From a candidate division CSSED10-310 bacterium (lineage in GTDB: Bacteria; CSSED10-310): a stretch of DNA of 56,120 nt. Location of the stretch: NCBI GenBank assembly GCA_016927515.1, contig JAFGMN010000256.1, positions 1 through 56,120 on the forward strand, read 5' to 3'. Below the pieces are notes generated by a model. The model made no database searches, was not told the origin of the DNA, and saw nothing but the letters and a program-made list of their open reading frames with translations. Both the position numbers and the translations under genes were made by a program. Of the stretch, positions 32,987 to 42,416 are shown piece after piece; the first letter of the stretch is position 1; each line of letters starts with the position of its first letter.

Positions 32987-34285
32987 ATGAAAACAGCTCA
33001 CCAATTCATATTCTTAACCGGGATCATTATCGGATGGTCCATGATGACACTTCCGTCCGTTCACGCCCAAGCTCCCCGGTGGGAATTGGTTTACTACCCA
33101 AATGGACCGGTTATAACGCCCGGTTTTCAAGCGCCCTGGGATACAAACGGTGTCGAGGATCCGGAACTTTTATGGGACGGTATGGAATTCCGGTTGTATT
33201 ATACCGCAATCGATGCCCTGGGGGTTCAACGCATCGCCGCGGCAACATCCCGAAATCTGCTGGAATGGACCCCCCGGGGAATCATCCTGGAACCGCGGGC
33301 AGGCACATTCGATCGGGATGGTGTATCGGATCCCGATGTGCTCCGTGTCGGTTCGCAGTACATCCTTTTCTACACCGCAACGAACTATGAATGGCGGCAA
33401 ATCGCCCGGGTAGATTCCCCGGATGGATACCACTTCACGGGGAACCGGGATGTCGTACTTACCGGTTCGTTCAATGGCAACCGCTTCGATTATCTCGGCG
33501 CCGGTGAACCCTCAGTGATTTACTCCGGTGGCATGTATCAACTTGTCTATCGAGGGTTTGATTCGAATGTCTGGTGGCGGTTGGGCCTGGCGCTTTCAGA
33601 GGATGGATTTCACTTTCTATCCATTAGCAGTTCCTTGGAACGGCAGGCGATTTTCGGCCGGGGTCCGCACGGTTACGACGATGGAGGTGCTGGGGAGCCG
33701 GAAATCTGGTCAGGCAACGCGAACGACATCCGGATGCTGTATACAAGTCTGCATTACTGCCTGGATGGGCCTTTGTACCGGATTGGATATACCAGTGACG
33801 GCTACTTCAATTGGGATCGTTACAACATGATCAGCGGGATCGGTGAACCGGGTGATTGGAATGGTATGCACTTTAAATCCCCATCGGTTCTTGATTTCGG
33901 TGATTTTTTACTCGTGGCGATGGAGGGATGGCCGAATCGATTGCAGGCATCTGGAATCGGTCTGATGATCGGTGTCGAGCGGTGGCTGAAATCGAAACAA
34001 AACCATCTGGTTTTTCACACCACCGGCGGCATCGTTCCGCCCGGTCGCATCGAACTGGGTAACTACGGCGCAAGCGATGTGGTCATTACTGGCATCACCG
34101 TCATCGGCCCGTCATTCACCATCGTCCCTCCCTCATTGCCTCATGTGCTGAAACCCTCCGACGAACGGGTCCTTTCAGTATCCTACACACCCGATCCGGG
34201 GGGGACACCCGTTCAGGGTCGTGTAATCATCGAGAGCAATGCGCAGATCGGTAACACCATCACAATTCATCTGTCGGGATACTGA
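32987..34285 (+). CDS. Secreted five-bladed beta-propeller (GH43/GH130-like) protein with Ig-like tail
   Basis: A 432-residue exported protein. A signal peptide ends near VHAQA (residue 32). Residues about 35-345 form a propeller like that of GH43/GH68/GH130 enzymes: repeated VEDPELLWDGMEFRLYYTA, VSDPDVLRVGSQYILFYTA and GEPSVIYSGGMYQLVYRG blades, each with an acidic DP/EP motif. A C-terminal Ig-like domain of the ASPM-SPD-2-Hydin type follows (about 350-432). Catalytic acids cannot be fixed, so it may bind or cleave glycans. TTGGAGT precedes ATG 32987; an earlier frame start at 32846 is rejected. Its end overlaps the convergent PHP gene by 26 bases. Confidence 0.75.
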   Translation: MKTAHQFIFLTGIIIGWSMMTLPSVHAQAPRWELVYYPNGPVITPGFQAPWDTNGVEDPELLWDGMEFRLYYTAIDALGVQRIAAATSRNLLEWTPRGIILEPRAGTFDRDGVSDPDVLRVGSQYILFYTATNYEWRQIARVDSPDGYHFTGNRDVVLTGSFNGNRFDYLGAGEPSVIYSGGMYQLVYRGFDSNVWWRLGLALSEDGFHFLSISSSLERQAIFGRGPHGYDDGGAGEPEIWSGNANDIRMLYTSLHYCLDGPLYRIGYTSDGYFNWDRYNMISGIGEPGDWNGMHFKSPSVLDFGDFLLVAMEGWPNRLQASGIGLMIGVERWLKSKQNHLVFHTTGGIVPPGRIELGNYGASDVVITGITVIGPSFTIVPPSLPHVLKPSDERVLSVSYTPDPGGTPVQGRVIIESNAQIGNTITIHLSGY

Positions 34286-35213
34286 AATCCGCTATCCGTT
34301 CTGCACATAACTGGCGGAGGGCATCCGCCACCCGTTCAGTCACTCCCGTCCGAGCCGGTGGACGCAGGGTCCGATCGTGGCAATCAGATCCTCCCGACTC
34401 AATATAAAGATGATGATCATACATCCATTCCCGCAATCGCTTTTTCCACTCCTCGGTGTGCCCCGGATACTCAATTTCCAGACCATCCAGCCCGATCCCG
34501 ATGAACTCGGGGAGAATTTTTTCTACTATCTCAAATGGAGGCAGGACTTCCCGGTAATGGCTTTCACCGGGAAACGAACCGGCTGCCGGGTGGGCAAGTA
34601 TGCGAACGAGCGGCCATCGGCGAAGATAAATAGCAGCCCGTTCAAGGGGGATTCCGGAAGGAAGATAGGCGGGGGAGTCATTTCCGATGATGGATGACAC
34701 GACCGCTCGATCATGGATTCCCAGATCGTTCAGGGCCAGAGCAAAATGGCGGCGTGATATCCGATGCCCATGCCTGTACACATGTTCAACGCGCAATGGT
34801 TCCGGTAGCCAGGGTTCCGTCGACTCCGGACCAAAGCATTCGTTGATGGTCCGGATCCGCGCTTCGGTCAGCGCATCGCCACGGCCCTGTGACAAAACTA
34901 AATCGGTTTCTTCGATAAATGCGGGAATATCCAGCAAAGCGGAATCGAAGTATGCCAGGAGATGCAGTGATCCGGTGAACAGCGTGCGTTTGAATTGAAT
35001 GGTAATCTCCATCCCGGGCATCACATCGATGCCGGCTTCTCGACCGGCAGAAAGCGTTTCCTGCAAGCTATCAATGGTGTCATGATCGGTCACAGCGATC
35101 ATGCGGATTCCAGACCGAACGGCTTCCTGGACCAATTCGACTGGTGTCAGTGCACCGTCCGATGCGGGGGTATGATTGTGAAGATCGGCATACATACGGG
35201 ATTCCTGAATCAT
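34260..35213 (-). CDS. PHP-domain phosphoesterase
   Basis: A 317-residue metal-dependent phosphoesterase. The N terminus has the metal motif ADLHNHTPASDG (about 9-20), then AVTDHDTIDS (about 39-48), GMEIT, ILAHPAAGS and a C-terminal SGGSDCHD. The insert domain between about 115 and 210 is like that of TrpH/RNase AM and nucleoside 3',5'-bisphosphate phosphatases, which suggests an RNA or pAp substrate. GAGGAGAG precedes ATG 35213. It is divergent from the peptidase gene at 35335. Confidence 0.88.
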   Translation of the reverse strand: MIQESRMYADLHNHTPASDGALTPVELVQEAVRSGIRMIAVTDHDTIDSLQETLSAGREAGIDVMPGMEITIQFKRTLFTGSLHLLAYFDSALLDIPAFIEETDLVLSQGRGDALTEARIRTINECFGPESTEPWLPEPLRVEHVYRHGHRISRRHFALALNDLGIHDRAVVSSIIGNDSPAYLPSGIPLERAAIYLRRWPLVRILAHPAAGSFPGESHYREVLPPFEIVEKILPEFIGIGLDGLEIEYPGHTEEWKKRLREWMYDHHLYIESGGSDCHDRTLRPPARTGVTERVADALRQLCAERIADFSIPTDEL

Positions 35214-35334
35214 TGTCGCTCTCCTCGAATAATCCGTGTACGCGGATCGGATAGCAATCTCCGATCCAAGGCTTTGCCTTCCCGTCGAATAACGTCTAAT
35301 ATAGCCGGTATGAAATAGCAACATGGAGGCATGT

Positions 35335-36462
35335 ATGACAATTGCACAGATACCATTCACTCTTCACCATTCCCGCAGTCAGGAGATGACACAGGCGGCA
35401 ATGATCGCGTTGAAAATCGCGTTAAATCTTCAATCCGGTGAACGGATTCTGATCATGGCCAATCCTGACGGCGACCTGCCGGTGATCGCACAAAGTGTCT
35501 ATAATGCGGCTCTGGAAATCGGCGCTTGTCCCACGTTGTTGTTTCAGCCGGCTCGTTCACGAGTGGACTTCGCCGAACAGGCGACTCTGGCAGCGATATC
35601 AACAGAACCCGAGGTCATGTTTTCCATCACACGGGAAAGCCTGGGTAACGATCCCAGGGGATTGACGGATCCATACAAGAAAGGTTCACTGACATTTAAC
35701 CACATTTTTTATTATCTGATTGCGACGCAACGCACTCGAGGAGCCTGGTGTCCTGCGGCGGATCTCGACACATTTTGCCGAACCGTTCCGGTGGATTACG
35801 AAATGATGTGGGTGCGGGCCCGGGAACTCAATCAGTTATTCGATGCAGCGGAGAGCATCCATATCACGACACCGGCCGGGACCGATCTGTTTATCGATAT
35901 GGAGGGTGTTCAGGGCATGCTGGATGATGGTGATTACCGGTATGCGGGCCATGGCGGTAATCTTCCTGCCGGTGAAGTGTTTTGTGTTCCTGCCCGGAAT
36001 AGCTATGGTCTCGCGGTCATCGATGGAACAGCCAGCCTTCTCAATGGTACGCTGATACCGAAAAACCCCTTTACGATTCGCATCGAGCAGGGCCAAGTGG
36101 TTGTTATTGAAGGGAAAGAGGAGGCCGATCGTTTTAAAGGAACGCTCGAGGAAATGCGACGGGCAACGGAGGATCAGATTACGCGAGGGATCATCGCCTC
36201 GGGTCATGCGGACACGTATCGAAGGAATTGCTTGCATCTGGCGGAATTCGGAGTTGGTCTCAACGAATCGGCCCGGATTGTCGGCAACATGACCGAAGAC
36301 GAAAAAGCGCTGAACACGTGCCATATCGCTGTTGGAGACGACTGTTACGGTCAAGCGCCCGCCGTTGCTCATCTGGACTGCATCATGCGTAATCCGACCA
36401 TCGAGATCGCTCTGGTCAATGGGAAATCCGTTCGGATCGAACCAAAGCAACCGAAAATTTAA
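35335..36462 (+). CDS. M29-like aminopeptidase (thermophilic aminopeptidase family)
   Basis: About 375 residues. The C-terminal half has the M29 pattern: LAEFGVGLNESARIVGNM, DEKALNTCHIAVGDD and VAHLDCIMRNPTIEI, with Glu, His and Asp residues that bind two metals in the family. The N-terminal half has GERILIMANPDGD typical of the nucleotide-like fold of the family. GGAGG lies 6 bases before ATG 35335, favouring it over ATG 35323. Cytoplasmic peptide turnover is the likely role; substrate preference is not visible. Confidence 0.75.
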   Translation: MTIAQIPFTLHHSRSQEMTQAAMIALKIALNLQSGERILIMANPDGDLPVIAQSVYNAALEIGACPTLLFQPARSRVDFAEQATLAAISTEPEVMFSITRESLGNDPRGLTDPYKKGSLTFNHIFYYLIATQRTRGAWCPAADLDTFCRTVPVDYEMMWVRARELNQLFDAAESIHITTPAGTDLFIDMEGVQGMLDDGDYRYAGHGGNLPAGEVFCVPARNSYGLAVIDGTASLLNGTLIPKNPFTIRIEQGQVVVIEGKEEADRFKGTLEEMRRATEDQITRGIIASGHADTYRRNCLHLAEFGVGLNESARIVGNMTEDEKALNTCHIAVGDDCYGQAPAVAHLDCIMRNPTIEIALVNGKSVRIEPKQPKI

Positions 36463-36538
36463 TAGGCGCAGGAACCGAAACGCTGATCTGTGCATTGCCA
36501 CACGTCATCTCGACGTGCTCATCATGGGGTGCCGCGTT

Positions 36539-37732
36539 TCAAACGAGATCAGTCAGGGCTTTCTGAATGCGGGTCATCCCTTCCCGAAGATTTTCCATGG
36601 ACGTTGCGAACGACAACCGGATGTTATTCGGCGCGCCGAATCCTTCACCTGGAACCAGTGCCACATGGGCTGTTTCCAGCAGGTAATCGCATATATCCAT
36701 CGCTGTCTTCATTGTGTGTCCGGCTGCGGAGCGGCCGAACAGCTTGGAAACGTTGGGGAACAGGTAGAAAGCGCCTTTCGGCACGCAAACACTCACGCCG
36801 GGAATTTGAGCGAGTGATGCCAGCAGAAAATCTCTTCGCTCCTGGAATTCACGAACCCGAACCACCAGATGACGTTGATCTCCTCGAAATGCAGCAACCG
36901 CCGCCTTCTGAGAGATCGACACCGGATTGGATGTCGTATGCCCCTGTATCCGTTTCATGCCGCCGATCAGCGTTGCCGGACCTGCAGCATACCCGATTCG
37001 CCAACCCGTCATCGAGTATGCTTTTGATGCGCCGTCGATCAACACCGTATGCGCCCGCGTCTCGGGCATAATGTTCAACGACCGGACAAAACGGTATCCC
37101 TCATAGGTAATCTGTGAATATATTTCATCGGCGATAATCAATAGTTTGTTCCGATGTGCAATTTCAAGAATGGCACGCAGTTGATCCGTTTCATAGGCCG
37201 CACCCGATGGATTCGATGGATTGTTGATGATGATAGCCCGTGTTTTAGAGGTCAGAGCTGCTTCAAGCTGCTCAGGCAACAAAATAAATTCACTGGATTC
37301 CTCTGTATGTACTATCACCGGAACCGCTCCCGTCAACCGAACCTGCTCTGGATATGAAACCCAGTACGGCGCTGGAATGATGACCTCGTCTCCCGGATTT
37401 AACGCCGCCGCCATGGCTAGATACAACGACATCTTTGCACCGGCACTGATCAAAATCTCATCTGGAGAAAAAGACAAGGCATCATCCTGAATCAAGCGCT
37501 GAATAATGGCATCTTTCAGATCGGGAATGCCGTCGTTCTGCGTATACCCGGTAAAATTATCCCGAATCGCCTGGATTCCTGCTTCCTTGACATGTTCCGG
37601 AGTGGGAAAATCCGGTTCGCCAACACTGAAATCAATCACCGGGATACCGTTGCTTTTCATCGTCTTGGCTTTAGCGGATATTTTCAACGTTAAAGAAGGT
37701 GATAACTGCTTTACAATTTCTGATAAATCCAT
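36539..37732 (-). CDS. Class I/II aminotransferase (aspartate/prephenate aminotransferase type)
   Basis: A 397-residue PLP aminotransferase of the AspC/AatA I-gamma group. The usual opening (KISAKAKTM, DFSVGEPDFPTPEHV) is present, with NNPSNPSG, PLP lysine Lys237 (DGASKAYSMTGWRIG) and C-terminal arginine region NIRLSFATS. GGAGG precedes ATG 37732. Aspartate-oxaloacetate exchange is most likely; a role in prephenate amination is possible. It is downstream of DUF3343 and a class V aminotransferase gene on the same strand. Confidence 0.92.
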   Translation of the reverse strand: MDLSEIVKQLSPSLTLKISAKAKTMKSNGIPVIDFSVGEPDFPTPEHVKEAGIQAIRDNFTGYTQNDGIPDLKDAIIQRLIQDDALSFSPDEILISAGAKMSLYLAMAAALNPGDEVIIPAPYWVSYPEQVRLTGAVPVIVHTEESSEFILLPEQLEAALTSKTRAIIINNPSNPSGAAYETDQLRAILEIAHRNKLLIIADEIYSQITYEGYRFVRSLNIMPETRAHTVLIDGASKAYSMTGWRIGYAAGPATLIGGMKRIQGHTTSNPVSISQKAAVAAFRGDQRHLVVRVREFQERRDFLLASLAQIPGVSVCVPKGAFYLFPNVSKLFGRSAAGHTMKTAMDICDYLLETAHVALVPGEGFGAPNNIRLSFATSMENLREGMTRIQKALTDLV

Positions 37733-37770
37733 AACGCCTCCATTCCAAATTCGAAAAAAACGTGTTGCGC

Positions 37771-38028
37771 CTATCCGAGATAGGGTTCCCATCGGTTATC
37801 GACTAAGAAAAAAACGCCGAAAACCAATAACTTTTCATGTTCGCAAATCTGCCGGATTCGATCAAGATCAGCGGTATCGATCCGCATCGCCATGCCACAA
37901 TCCGAACCCAGTTGTCGCGGTTTGACCACTGTCCGGTATCGAATTTTCAGTCGATCCAGAATTTCTTCGAGAACCATATGCTGATGCACCGATTGCATCA
38001 GTAAAACAACGTGTTCCGGACGGTTCAT
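37771..38028 (-). CDS. DUF3343 family small protein (putative Se/S carrier-like)
   Basis: An 85-residue protein matching DUF3343, with the conserved cysteine Cys44 in QLGSDCGMAMRI. In known genomes DUF3343 is fused or adjacent to YedF/TusA-like sulfur or selenium carriers and to class V aminotransferases. Its ATG overlaps the stop of such an aminotransferase gene (ATGA), so the two are co-translated. A role in relaying S or Se is inference from family context. Confidence 0.8.
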   Translation of the reverse strand: MNRPEHVVLLMQSVHQHMVLEEILDRLKIRYRTVVKPRQLGSDCGMAMRIDTADLDRIRQICEHEKLLVFGVFFLVDNRWEPYLG

Positions 38029-39170
38029 TTCATTTTCCTGAACACGCTGTCGACGGCTTCGATCATCATATCGATGTCTTCCCGCGTGTGAAATAAGCCG
38101 GGTGACAACCGGACGGTGCCCATGGGGTACGATCCTGCCGTTTGATGCGCCCACGGCGCACAGTGCAAACCCGTTCGGGTAATGATTCCATAATCATCCA
38201 GCAACGCATTGGCAATGTCGGCAATGTCGACATCCTTCTTTCCCACACTGAACACCGGACTGCGATTCTCCGGCGTCGTCTTACCATACAGAATCAGACC
38301 CGGTATGTTTTTAAATCCGTCCAATACCCATGTGCACAACTCTTTTTTTCGTTGTGTAATTGCGGCGATACCGCGGGAATGAATATACTGCAGGGCAGCT
38401 TCCAAACCAGCGAGACCGTGGAAATTCTGTGTTCCGGATTCATAACAATCCGGCATTTCATCTGGTTGATAATCGAGGCCGGACCGTGTTCCTGTGCCGC
38501 CGAAAATCAACGGTTCCGGATTTGTCCGATGCGAAACATACAGGAAACCGGTACCGGTAGGACCCAGCAGACTTTTATGTCCCGGACCCGCCAGCACATC
38601 GATGCAGTCTTTTTCGACATCAATGGGAAAAGCACCCACCGTCTGGGCACAATCCACCATAAAATAGGCATCATAATCCCGCACAATGGAGCCAATCGCG
38701 GTTAGATCATTGACGGTTCCAGTCACGTTTGATGCGTGATTTACGATCACCATGGCGGTTTTTTGTTGTTTGAGCGCATGCCGGAGATCTTCGGAATCCA
38801 GTAGACCGGTGGTGGAACAAGGCAGAATAACGAGTTCGATAATTCCCAACTTTTCGAGATACCGAAGTGGACGACTGACCGCATTATGTTCCATGCTGGT
38901 GGTAATGATGCGATCGCCTTGACGGACCAGTCCACGGATGCCAAGATTGATCATATGCGTGGCATTGTGACCAAAAGCGACCCGTGAACTGTCTGAAACA
39001 TTCAGCAAACGAGCAAGCAGGGAACGCGTTCGGAACGGTAAGCGGTTCATTTCCGGATTATTGGATCGGCCTGGGTTCCCCATGGCTTCCTGAAATACCC
39101 TATTGACAGCTTGTAAAACACAGGCCGGTTTTGGCCAGGAAGTCGCGGCATTGTCGAAGTATCGATTCAA
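38025..39170 (-). CDS. Class V aminotransferase, cysteine desulfurase/selenocysteine lyase-like
   Basis: A 381-residue PLP enzyme. YFDNAATSWPKP opens the protein, typical of the TIGR01977-like cysteine desulfurase branch. The PLP lysine is Lys199 (GPGHKSLLGPTG), and the active cysteine is Cys337 in TRTGLHCAPWAH, a group II (SufS/CsdB-like) loop. It differs from the group I enzyme at 26611. Its end is coupled to DUF3343 and its start overlaps the stop of a small membrane protein gene. It probably supplies sulfur or selenium to the DUF3343 protein. Confidence 0.88.
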   Translation of the reverse strand: MNRYFDNAATSWPKPACVLQAVNRVFQEAMGNPGRSNNPEMNRLPFRTRSLLARLLNVSDSSRVAFGHNATHMINLGIRGLVRQGDRIITTSMEHNAVSRPLRYLEKLGIIELVILPCSTTGLLDSEDLRHALKQQKTAMVIVNHASNVTGTVNDLTAIGSIVRDYDAYFMVDCAQTVGAFPIDVEKDCIDVLAGPGHKSLLGPTGTGFLYVSHRTNPEPLIFGGTGTRSGLDYQPDEMPDCYESGTQNFHGLAGLEAALQYIHSRGIAAITQRKKELCTWVLDGFKNIPGLILYGKTTPENRSPVFSVGKKDVDIADIANALLDDYGIITRTGLHCAPWAHQTAGSYPMGTVRLSPGLFHTREDIDMMIEAVDSVFRKMK

Positions 39171-39379
39171 TGCACGTCCTCAGCTTCCCCCTGCCCCGGT
39201 ACTGCCGATCTCTGAAGTGCGGTGGAACCTCCATCGGTCACAACGGAAGCATGACTAGCTGTCTCCAATCGGTCGCGGATGTAAAAGAATCCCGTAATAA
39301 ATGCGATTAAAAACAGAGCACCGATCACAACCCATTCATTGCGGAAAAATGATGCTTTCGTTTCTTTTTCTTCTGCCAT
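39167..39379 (-). CDS. Small single-TM membrane protein
   Basis: A 70-residue protein with charged N-terminal residues, one hydrophobic helix (about 16-34, VVIGALFLIAFITGFFYI) and a polar tail. GGGAGC lies before the ATG, and a clear promoter sits just upstream. The stop overlaps the start of the desulfurase gene (ATGA), which supports it as real. Family not recognised. Confidence 0.65.
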   Translation of the reverse strand: MAEEKETKASFFRNEWVVIGALFLIAFITGFFYIRDRLETASHASVVTDGGSTALQRSAVPGQGEAEDVH

Positions 39380-39413
39380 ATTTGCTCCCAGATCCTCTGC
39401 ACGTCAACGTGGT

Positions 39414-39443
39414 ATTATAAGAGATACGTTTCGTTCGGTTCAA
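39414..39443 (-). promoter_or_regulatory. Promoter for the 39379-36539 operon
   Basis: On the minus strand, -35 TTGAAC (39443-39438) and -10 TATAAT (39419-39414) are 18 bases apart. The predicted start is near 39407, about 28 bases before the small membrane protein ATG. The -10 is perfect; the -35 matches at 4 of 6 bases. Confidence 0.6.
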
Positions 39444-39487
39444 TGGTTTTCATTTATTCCCCGGTTTGACTTTGATATGGTAGTATC

Positions 39488-40210
39488 ATGAACGGGGCTT
39501 CACAAGATATGGAAATCCGCCTCCGCGATGATGGTCTGGCCATTCGGACAGACCGGGACGGCTATTGGTTCGGAAACGAAGTTTTAGAGCTAGTTGCCGC
39601 CATGGGTCACCGTACCTGGAATCGAGCGGTGGACTTGGGATGTGGTGATGGAGTCATTGCGCTTTTGCTAGCGCGTCGCGGCTTGGCCCGAGAAATCTGG
39701 GCAGTGGATATCGATGATGACCATTGTCGGCGAGCGGCGGTCAATATTGACACACATGGTCTGACCGGAATGATCCGGGTTTTCCGGAGAGATATCCGCC
39801 AGTTGCGAGGCATGCTACAGAAATCCTCAGTCGATCTGATTACAGCGAATCCCCCGTTTTTTCCGCTCGATCGGGATTTTTTACCCGTATCGGAAAGCGA
39901 GACCCATGCGCGCCAGGAAGTTAACGGCAATCTGAGGATTTTTCTACATGCCGCTGATTATCTGGCATCCCGCCGAGCGGACCTGTTTATGATCTATCAC
40001 CCCGGTCGCCTTGATGTTTTATTCTATGAGTTGCAATTGACCCGGTTCCGATGCAAATCTCTTCGTATACTCCACCATCGGGACGGCCGGGCGTTGTTTG
40101 TTATATGTCATGCCGCTAATCATGGAAAGCCGGGGATGCAGATCGAACCACCAATTACGATGGCGGACTCGATTAAAACATCGATGAAGGAATCACATCA
40201 TGGAGATTAA
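39488..40210 (+). CDS. SAM-dependent methyltransferase, TrmN6-like
   Basis: A 240-residue class I methyltransferase. Motif I is AVDLGCGDGVIALLLA, the acidic end of beta-2 is AVDID, and motif IV is NPPFF, typical of N6-adenine enzymes. The general form matches TrmN6 (tRNA1-Val adenine-37), though RNA or protein substrates cannot be told apart here. An ATG at 39509 is an alternative start; no strong ribosome site is seen for either. Its stop overlaps the ThyX-like gene by 11 bases. Confidence 0.78.
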   Translation: MNGASQDMEIRLRDDGLAIRTDRDGYWFGNEVLELVAAMGHRTWNRAVDLGCGDGVIALLLARRGLAREIWAVDIDDDHCRRAAVNIDTHGLTGMIRVFRRDIRQLRGMLQKSSVDLITANPPFFPLDRDFLPVSESETHARQEVNGNLRIFLHAADYLASRRADLFMIYHPGRLDVLFYELQLTRFRCKSLRILHHRDGRALFVICHAANHGKPGMQIEPPITMADSIKTSMKESHHGD

Positions 40211-41699
40211 CCTCGCCGGAATGAACATTGACCATTCTCTGCTGCAGGACACGATCCGCCTGTTGCGGCGCGCAGCGGATTGCTTGACGCAGGAAAAACC
40301 CAATTTGCAGGAAAATCGACGGGTTGCCGATGCCATTTTTGCCCTATTGGATGCCGATAGCATGACGCCGGAAACACTCTCCGCTGCCTATGCCCGAATC
40401 AGCCGGGATCCTCGATCCGTCGATCAACTCCGGGAAGAATCCCGATATCGAGTAGGGAAGGCGCGCCGCTCCAACCGGACGATCATCTTCGGTCTCGGGC
40501 ATGCATCGGTCGCAGAGCATGCCGTTTTCAACCTGGATGTCATCGGTATCAGCCGGTATCTGTCCGAGTATATCCAGTCTCACCGGCTGGGTTCCTATAC
40601 GGAGAAGTCGCAGCGATACATTCGTCTGGACTCTGACTACACAATCCCTCCCGAGTTGATCGGAACACCACTGAGCCGGGATTTTGAGCAGTTCATTCAG
40701 CGGCGATTCGACGATTACCACGCGCTGTGCCGTATCATCGAGAAGGAATTGGATTCGGCGGAGCCCGACGTAGCCGGTGAAGATGCACGGTATGTTCTGC
40801 CCCTAGCGGTCACGACACAGATGGGGATGACAGTGAACGCTCGAACATTGGAGCGAATACTACAGAGAGCTGCTTCATCCGGTCTTCAGGAGTTCCAGGA
40901 ATGGGGTCGACGCGTCTTTTCGGTCATCGACGGTATTGCGCCCTCTATCATTAAATACACGGCACACTCCGATCGCCAGACAGCTATCGAAACCGCGCTT
41001 CGATCTTACCAATCGCGTGAGAAACCGGATCCGACAGCACCCGGAATCCGTCCACCGGTCCAACTGGTATCGGTCACTCCTGATGGTGACCGTCGGGTTG
41101 TCGAGGCTCTTTTGGCCGGATTATCGGGTCAATCCATTGGCGAAACGCACGAGTCGTTCCTCGATGATCCCGCAATTCGACGGCAGATTTTTCTAGATGT
41201 ATTCCGGGAGATGGAACCATGGGATCCACCTCCCCGGGAGTTCGAATTGGCGGATGCACAATTCGAATTGCTGATCAGTGCCGCTGCATATGCGCAGTTA
41301 AAACGCCATCGCATGGTCACGCTCCGGCCCGGACCCTATGATCCGCGTTTGGATATCACGATCCCTCCGGTATTGAAAGAGGGTCGGGGTGAAGTCATTC
41401 TTCGATCTGCGGCAGCAGAAAGCGCTGCGATAGCTCACCGCATGATGTGTCAGGCACCGCTGGCTGCACCTTACGCATTCTTGGCGTGTCACCGTCGGCG
41501 AATCATCATGAAAGTCAACGCCCGTGAACTGATTCACCTTTCGCGATTGCGGGAGGATGTACATGCGCAATGGGATATCCGGGAAATTGTTACTGCGATG
41601 GTCACTCTTGCGAGAGCGCAGCTACCTGGCTGTATGATCGCAGCATGTGGTAAACACGCGTTCGAAGCATACCGGCAATCGCTGGGAATTTCATCCTGA
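40200..41699 (+). CDS. Double-domain ThyX-like (FAD-dependent thymidylate synthase family) protein
   Basis: A 499-residue protein with two ThyX-like domains. The first (about 75-260) has GLGHASVAEHAVF and a modified signature with Ser127-His-Arg129 in place of RHR, then Ser137 and QRY. The second (about 310-495) keeps RHR (369-371), but the later Ser is Pro379; it keeps NARELIHLSRLRED and AQWDIRE. Single-domain ThyX makes dTMP from dUMP with FAD and folate as a tetramer. Here key residues seem shared between domains. It may be a working synthase or a relative with a different task. It is translationally coupled to the methyltransferase gene. Confidence 0.82.
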   Translation: MEINLAGMNIDHSLLQDTIRLLRRAADCLTQEKPNLQENRRVADAIFALLDADSMTPETLSAAYARISRDPRSVDQLREESRYRVGKARRSNRTIIFGLGHASVAEHAVFNLDVIGISRYLSEYIQSHRLGSYTEKSQRYIRLDSDYTIPPELIGTPLSRDFEQFIQRRFDDYHALCRIIEKELDSAEPDVAGEDARYVLPLAVTTQMGMTVNARTLERILQRAASSGLQEFQEWGRRVFSVIDGIAPSIIKYTAHSDRQTAIETALRSYQSREKPDPTAPGIRPPVQLVSVTPDGDRRVVEALLAGLSGQSIGETHESFLDDPAIRRQIFLDVFREMEPWDPPPREFELADAQFELLISAAAYAQLKRHRMVTLRPGPYDPRLDITIPPVLKEGRGEVILRSAAAESAAIAHRMMCQAPLAAPYAFLACHRRRIIMKVNARELIHLSRLREDVHAQWDIREIVTAMVTLARAQLPGCMIAACGKHAFEAYRQSLGISS

Positions 41700-41719
41700 T
41701 TGCTCAGGAACTCAGGGAC

Positions 41720-42163
41720 TCAGGGACTGTTCGGGGTTGACTCGAGATCGTATGGGTTGCCGGGCATCACAATTGTATATCCCGGTTGACCGCCGCCGGT
41801 GGCAACCAGGTTTGCGAAGACAGCGCTCCATAAATAAATTGCGTCTTCAGAAGCCTGAATATCGTAGTTTCCAAAGCCGAAGTTTTCTCCGACTGAATAC
41901 CATCCTTCGGACGTGCTGGGCATCTATGCGGGGGCCGCACTGATTGTCGAAGTAGCGGAAACCAGGAACGAACCGGTAGCGCTATCGAACAAGGTGAGTG
42001 TGACCGTGGCAGGCTGAGTACCGGCATTCACGATCGACCAGAAACCCTGGATCGAAAATCCATGCTGCCAAAAAGGAAACGGAACCGTTTCATCCGAAAA
42101 CGCGCTATAAGGCATCAGACCCATCATTGAAATCATGACAATACCAACAATCGCATTATTCAT
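41720..42163 (-). pseudogene. FPFW-family secreted protein, interrupted by in-frame TAG
   Basis: A second copy of the small secreted protein at 42470. The 79-residue first part (signal peptide, then DETVPFPFWQHGFSIQGFW) ends at TAG (41926-41924). The rest reads on in the same frame for 67 residues (GWYSVGENFGFGNYDI and so on). In the intact copy the matching codon is Trp, so a single TGG-to-TAG change explains the break. AAGGAG precedes the ATG. A few C-terminal residues differ. TAG ends several intact genes here (malQ, lptD, transaldolase), so recoding is unlikely. Confidence 0.8.
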
Positions 42164-42416
42164 TTGGTTCTCCTTGAATAATGGCTAATCACACGGAAAA
42201 TCAGTGGAATCTTGTATCAATACAAACCGATAGGTAATCGCTTTGTTCCATTCTTAGACACACATTCTCTGGGTAAAACGACGGCGTATCCAGATGGTCC
42301 AATGGGTGCATTATCGGCCGCAGCACGTCAGGGAAAGGGTGGGCGTGTCCACAACGGTAGGTGCGATACGCTTGGTCGCAACCATGAAAGCCTAACTATA
42401 TTTTCAGCGCCAGAAC

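Noticed and set aside
36478-36539. Nested inverted repeats between the M29-like and aminotransferase genes
   Set aside because: Stems of 6 bases with a long spacer and no T run; could arise by chance.
41924-41926. TAG as a sense codon (pyrrolysine or Trp recoding)
   Set aside because: TAG ends malQ, lptD and the transaldolase gene as a normal stop; a TGG-to-TAG mutation is simpler.
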